Assembly: GCA_031261365.1 (NCBI GenBank)
Contig: JAISJY010000082.1
Span: forward strand, 1 to 7,164
Direction of reading: 5' to 3'
Source: Caryophanales bacterium
Lineage (GTDB): Bacteria; Bacillota_I; Bacilli_A; RFN20; JAISJY01
DNA: 7,164 nucleotides
In this document: piece by piece, positions 5,919 through 7,164 of the stretch
Layout: each line of letters starts with the position of its first letter
Numbering within the stretch: the first letter of the stretch is position 1
The notes under the pieces: generated by a model
Told to the model about the DNA's origin: nothing
Seen by the model: only the letters and a program-made list of their open reading frames with translations
Database searches by the model: none
Position numbers and translations under genes: made by a program

Positions 5919-6811
5919 TGTTAGAACATAAACGAGATGATCTAAAAGCTTGGCTCTATTTGTGTATTCCTATCGTGCTTATCGGTATTTTTACCTTTTA
6001 CCCAATTGTCAATACAACTTTAATTGCTTTTGATCCTAATTATAATGAGGCTTTACAAAAATTAAGCGGAAGATTTAGCTTGGCTAATTTTGTTGATATT
6101 TTTAATTATTCTGCTTTTACTAAAGTTCTTTTGAATACTATTATTGTTGTTTTTGTTTCAGTTCCTTTGTCAACTGTCGTGGCTTTAGCCATAGCTATTG
6201 GTTTAAACTCTATTAAACCACTTCAGAAGATTTTTCAAACTATCTTTTTCTTACCTTATGTTACTAATACTATCGCGGTCGGAATGGTCTTTGCTGTTTT
6301 ATTTTCTACTGATACGGGTTTAGTTAATGCAATTATTGGGGCTCAAGAAAATATAGAATGGTTAAATGTCTCAAACACTGATAACTATTTTATAAATATG
6401 CTGGTTCTTAATATTTATTTATTATGGAACAATTTAGCTTTCAAAGTTTTAGTCTTTTTAGGAGGTTTACAGAGTATTGGTAAACAATATTATGATGCGG
6501 CTAAAATTGATGGGGCTTCTTCAATGAAGATTAATTTAAGAATTACTTTACCACTTTTAGGACCACAAGTTATGTTTATCTTAGTGACTTCTTTTATTGG
6601 AGCCTTTAAGACTTATGATGTTATCGTGGCTTTATTTGGAAATAACTGGTCAATGACTAGAAATATGCAAACAATTGTTGGTTTTATATATTGGTGTATT
6701 GGCTCTGGTAATTTTGCTAAAGGAGCAGCTGCTTCAGTGGTCTTGCTAGTTATTATTCTAATCTTTACTGGACTTCAATTCTTAGTTAGCAAGAGAAGGG
6801 TACATTACTAA
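5918..6811 (+). CDS. ABC importer permease, MalF/UgpA-type (CUT1 family)
   Basis: This integral membrane subunit of a binding-protein-dependent importer has 297 residues and six predicted helices, near 11-33, 67-96, 104-130, 158-181, 213-237 and 268-290. The cytoplasmic EAA loop that docks on the ATPase is clear: YDAAKIDGASSMKINLRITLP (192-212), with the conserved DGA and the closing LP. Length and helix count fit UgpA/LacF-like proteins, without the large periplasmic domain of enterobacterial MalF. The ATG overlaps the ATPase stop by one base (TAATG), and the ribosome-binding site GGAGAAAGGA (5901-5910) lies inside the ATPase gene, so translation is coupled. Its EAA loop looks ordinary although the partner ATPase has an enlarged helical domain, the part that normally contacts this loop. 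Family assignment is secure; the transported solute cannot be told from the sequence. Confidence 0.93.
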   Translation: MLEHKRDDLKAWLYLCIPIVLIGIFTFYPIVNTTLIAFDPNYNEALQKLSGRFSLANFVDIFNYSAFTKVLLNTIIVVFVSVPLSTVVALAIAIGLNSIKPLQKIFQTIFFLPYVTNTIAVGMVFAVLFSTDTGLVNAIIGAQENIEWLNVSNTDNYFINMLVLNIYLLWNNLAFKVLVFLGGLQSIGKQYYDAAKIDGASSMKINLRITLPLLGPQVMFILVTSFIGAFKTYDVIVALFGNNWSMTRNMQTIVGFIYWCIGSGNFAKGAAASVVLLVIILIFTGLQFLVSKRRVHY

Positions 6812-6824
6812 TGGGAGAGACTAA

Positions 6825-7164
6825 ATGAGAACAGAACTAACTGTTGATTCAAAATTAAGACAACAAAAGACAGCTAAAATACTTGGTACAACAGCGAATT
6901 ATATCTTTTTAACTATCATGGCTCTTTTCATTATAATTCCTTTTTATTGGATGATAAATACTTCTTTGAAAAGTGGAATAGAGGCAGAGGCTTTTCCTCC
7001 TACTTTATATCCTTCAACAGGGGTTCATTTTGAAAACTTTTTTAATGCAATTTTCTTAGATTCAAATGGTGATGGTATTATTGATTCTAACTTTGCTGTT
7101 TATTTCTTAAACACTTTGGGAGTTGGCATTATTGAAACTATAATCGGTACGGTTTTAGTTATTT
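6825..7164 (+). CDS. ABC importer permease, MalG/UgpE-type, N-terminal part (3' end outside window)
   Basis: The frame is open to the end of the window: 113 codons starting at ATG 6825, 13 bases after the previous stop, with GGGAGAG (6813-6819) as ribosome-binding site. A basic cytoplasmic N-terminus is followed by a first helix (about 25-44) and the family-typical IIPFYWMINTSLKS (37-50), AFPPTLYPS (56-64) and FENFFNAI (69-76), then the start of helix 2 (about 91-113, YFLNTLGVGIIETIIGT). This is the usual N-terminal layout of the second CUT1 permease, which pairs with the upstream permease as a heterodimer. The EAA loop and later helices lie beyond the window. The first extracellular loop contains DSNGDGIIDS (79-88), resembling a calcium-binding loop and not a usual feature of this family. 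Family call is confident despite truncation. Confidence 0.9.
   Translation, partial: MRTELTVDSKLRQQKTAKILGTTANYIFLTIMALFIIIPFYWMINTSLKSGIEAEAFPPTLYPSTGVHFENFFNAIFLDSNGDGIIDSNFAVYFLNTLGVGIIETIIGTVLVI

Noticed and set aside
6811..6828. Five-codon ORF (M-G-E-T-K) linking the two permease genes through TAATG and ATGA overlaps
   Set aside because: It again spans the ribosome-binding site of the downstream gene. A peptide of five residues has no support, and the MalG-type permease clearly starts at 6825.
1..7164. CRISPR arrays, tRNA or rRNA genes, insertion sequences or minus-strand genes
   Set aside because: No regularly spaced direct repeats, no cloverleaf or rRNA-like stretches and no transposase motifs were seen. 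Conserved plus-strand genes fill nearly the whole window.

Overview
The window is AT-rich (roughly 30% G+C by eye), and every gene I can support lies on the + strand. Closely packed genes, GGGAGG/GGAGA-type Shine-Dalgarno sites, the protein families present and the low G+C point to a Bacillota lineage near the Mollicutes/Erysipelotrichia (for example an uncultured gut Bacilli or Acholeplasma-like group). All tryptophans are TGG, and one gene ends in TGA exactly where the next begins at an overlapping GTG, so the standard bacterial code is favoured over the Mycoplasma code. The taxonomic placement is an inference.

Region 1 (1-963) is the C-terminal part of a RecD2-type DNA helicase whose 5' end lies outside the window. 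Region 2 (about 964-4031) starts with a textbook sigma-A promoter (TTGACA/TATAAT) and a 5' hairpin. It then carries a compact four-gene operon: family I inorganic pyrophosphatase (ppa), a two-helix membrane protein with a bacterial PH-like domain, 5'-methylthioadenosine/S-adenosylhomocysteine nucleosidase (mtnN), and an RDD-family membrane protein with an unusually large predicted extracellular insertion and a charged cytoplasmic tail. Consecutive genes overlap by 40, 4 and 11 bases, so they are almost certainly co-transcribed and translationally coupled. The two enzymes remove inhibitory by-products (pyrophosphate; SAH/MTA). The membrane proteins have no assignable function.

Region 3 (4032-4292) is a regulatory intergenic stretch. 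It holds a perfect 16-bp palindrome, a good promoter, an orphan Shine-Dalgarno site, and a 22-bp inverted repeat with a central AAGCGATT core that resembles a LacI-family operator.

Region 4 (4293-7164, continuing out of the window) is a CUT1-type (MalK/UgpC-like) ABC importer operon: an ATPase with a block of about 160 extra residues in its helical subdomain, a MalF/UgpA-type permease, and the start of a MalG/UgpE-type permease with a calcium-loop-like DxNxDG motif in its first extracellular loop. No solute-binding protein is visible, so the substrate is unknown. Sugar, glycerol-phosphate or another small organic solute are all possible.

The points most worth following up are the enlarged ATPase helical domain, the calcium-loop-like motif in its partner permease, the RDD ectodomain, the LacI-like operator, and an apparent depletion of GATC that seems to dictate Asp codon choice.
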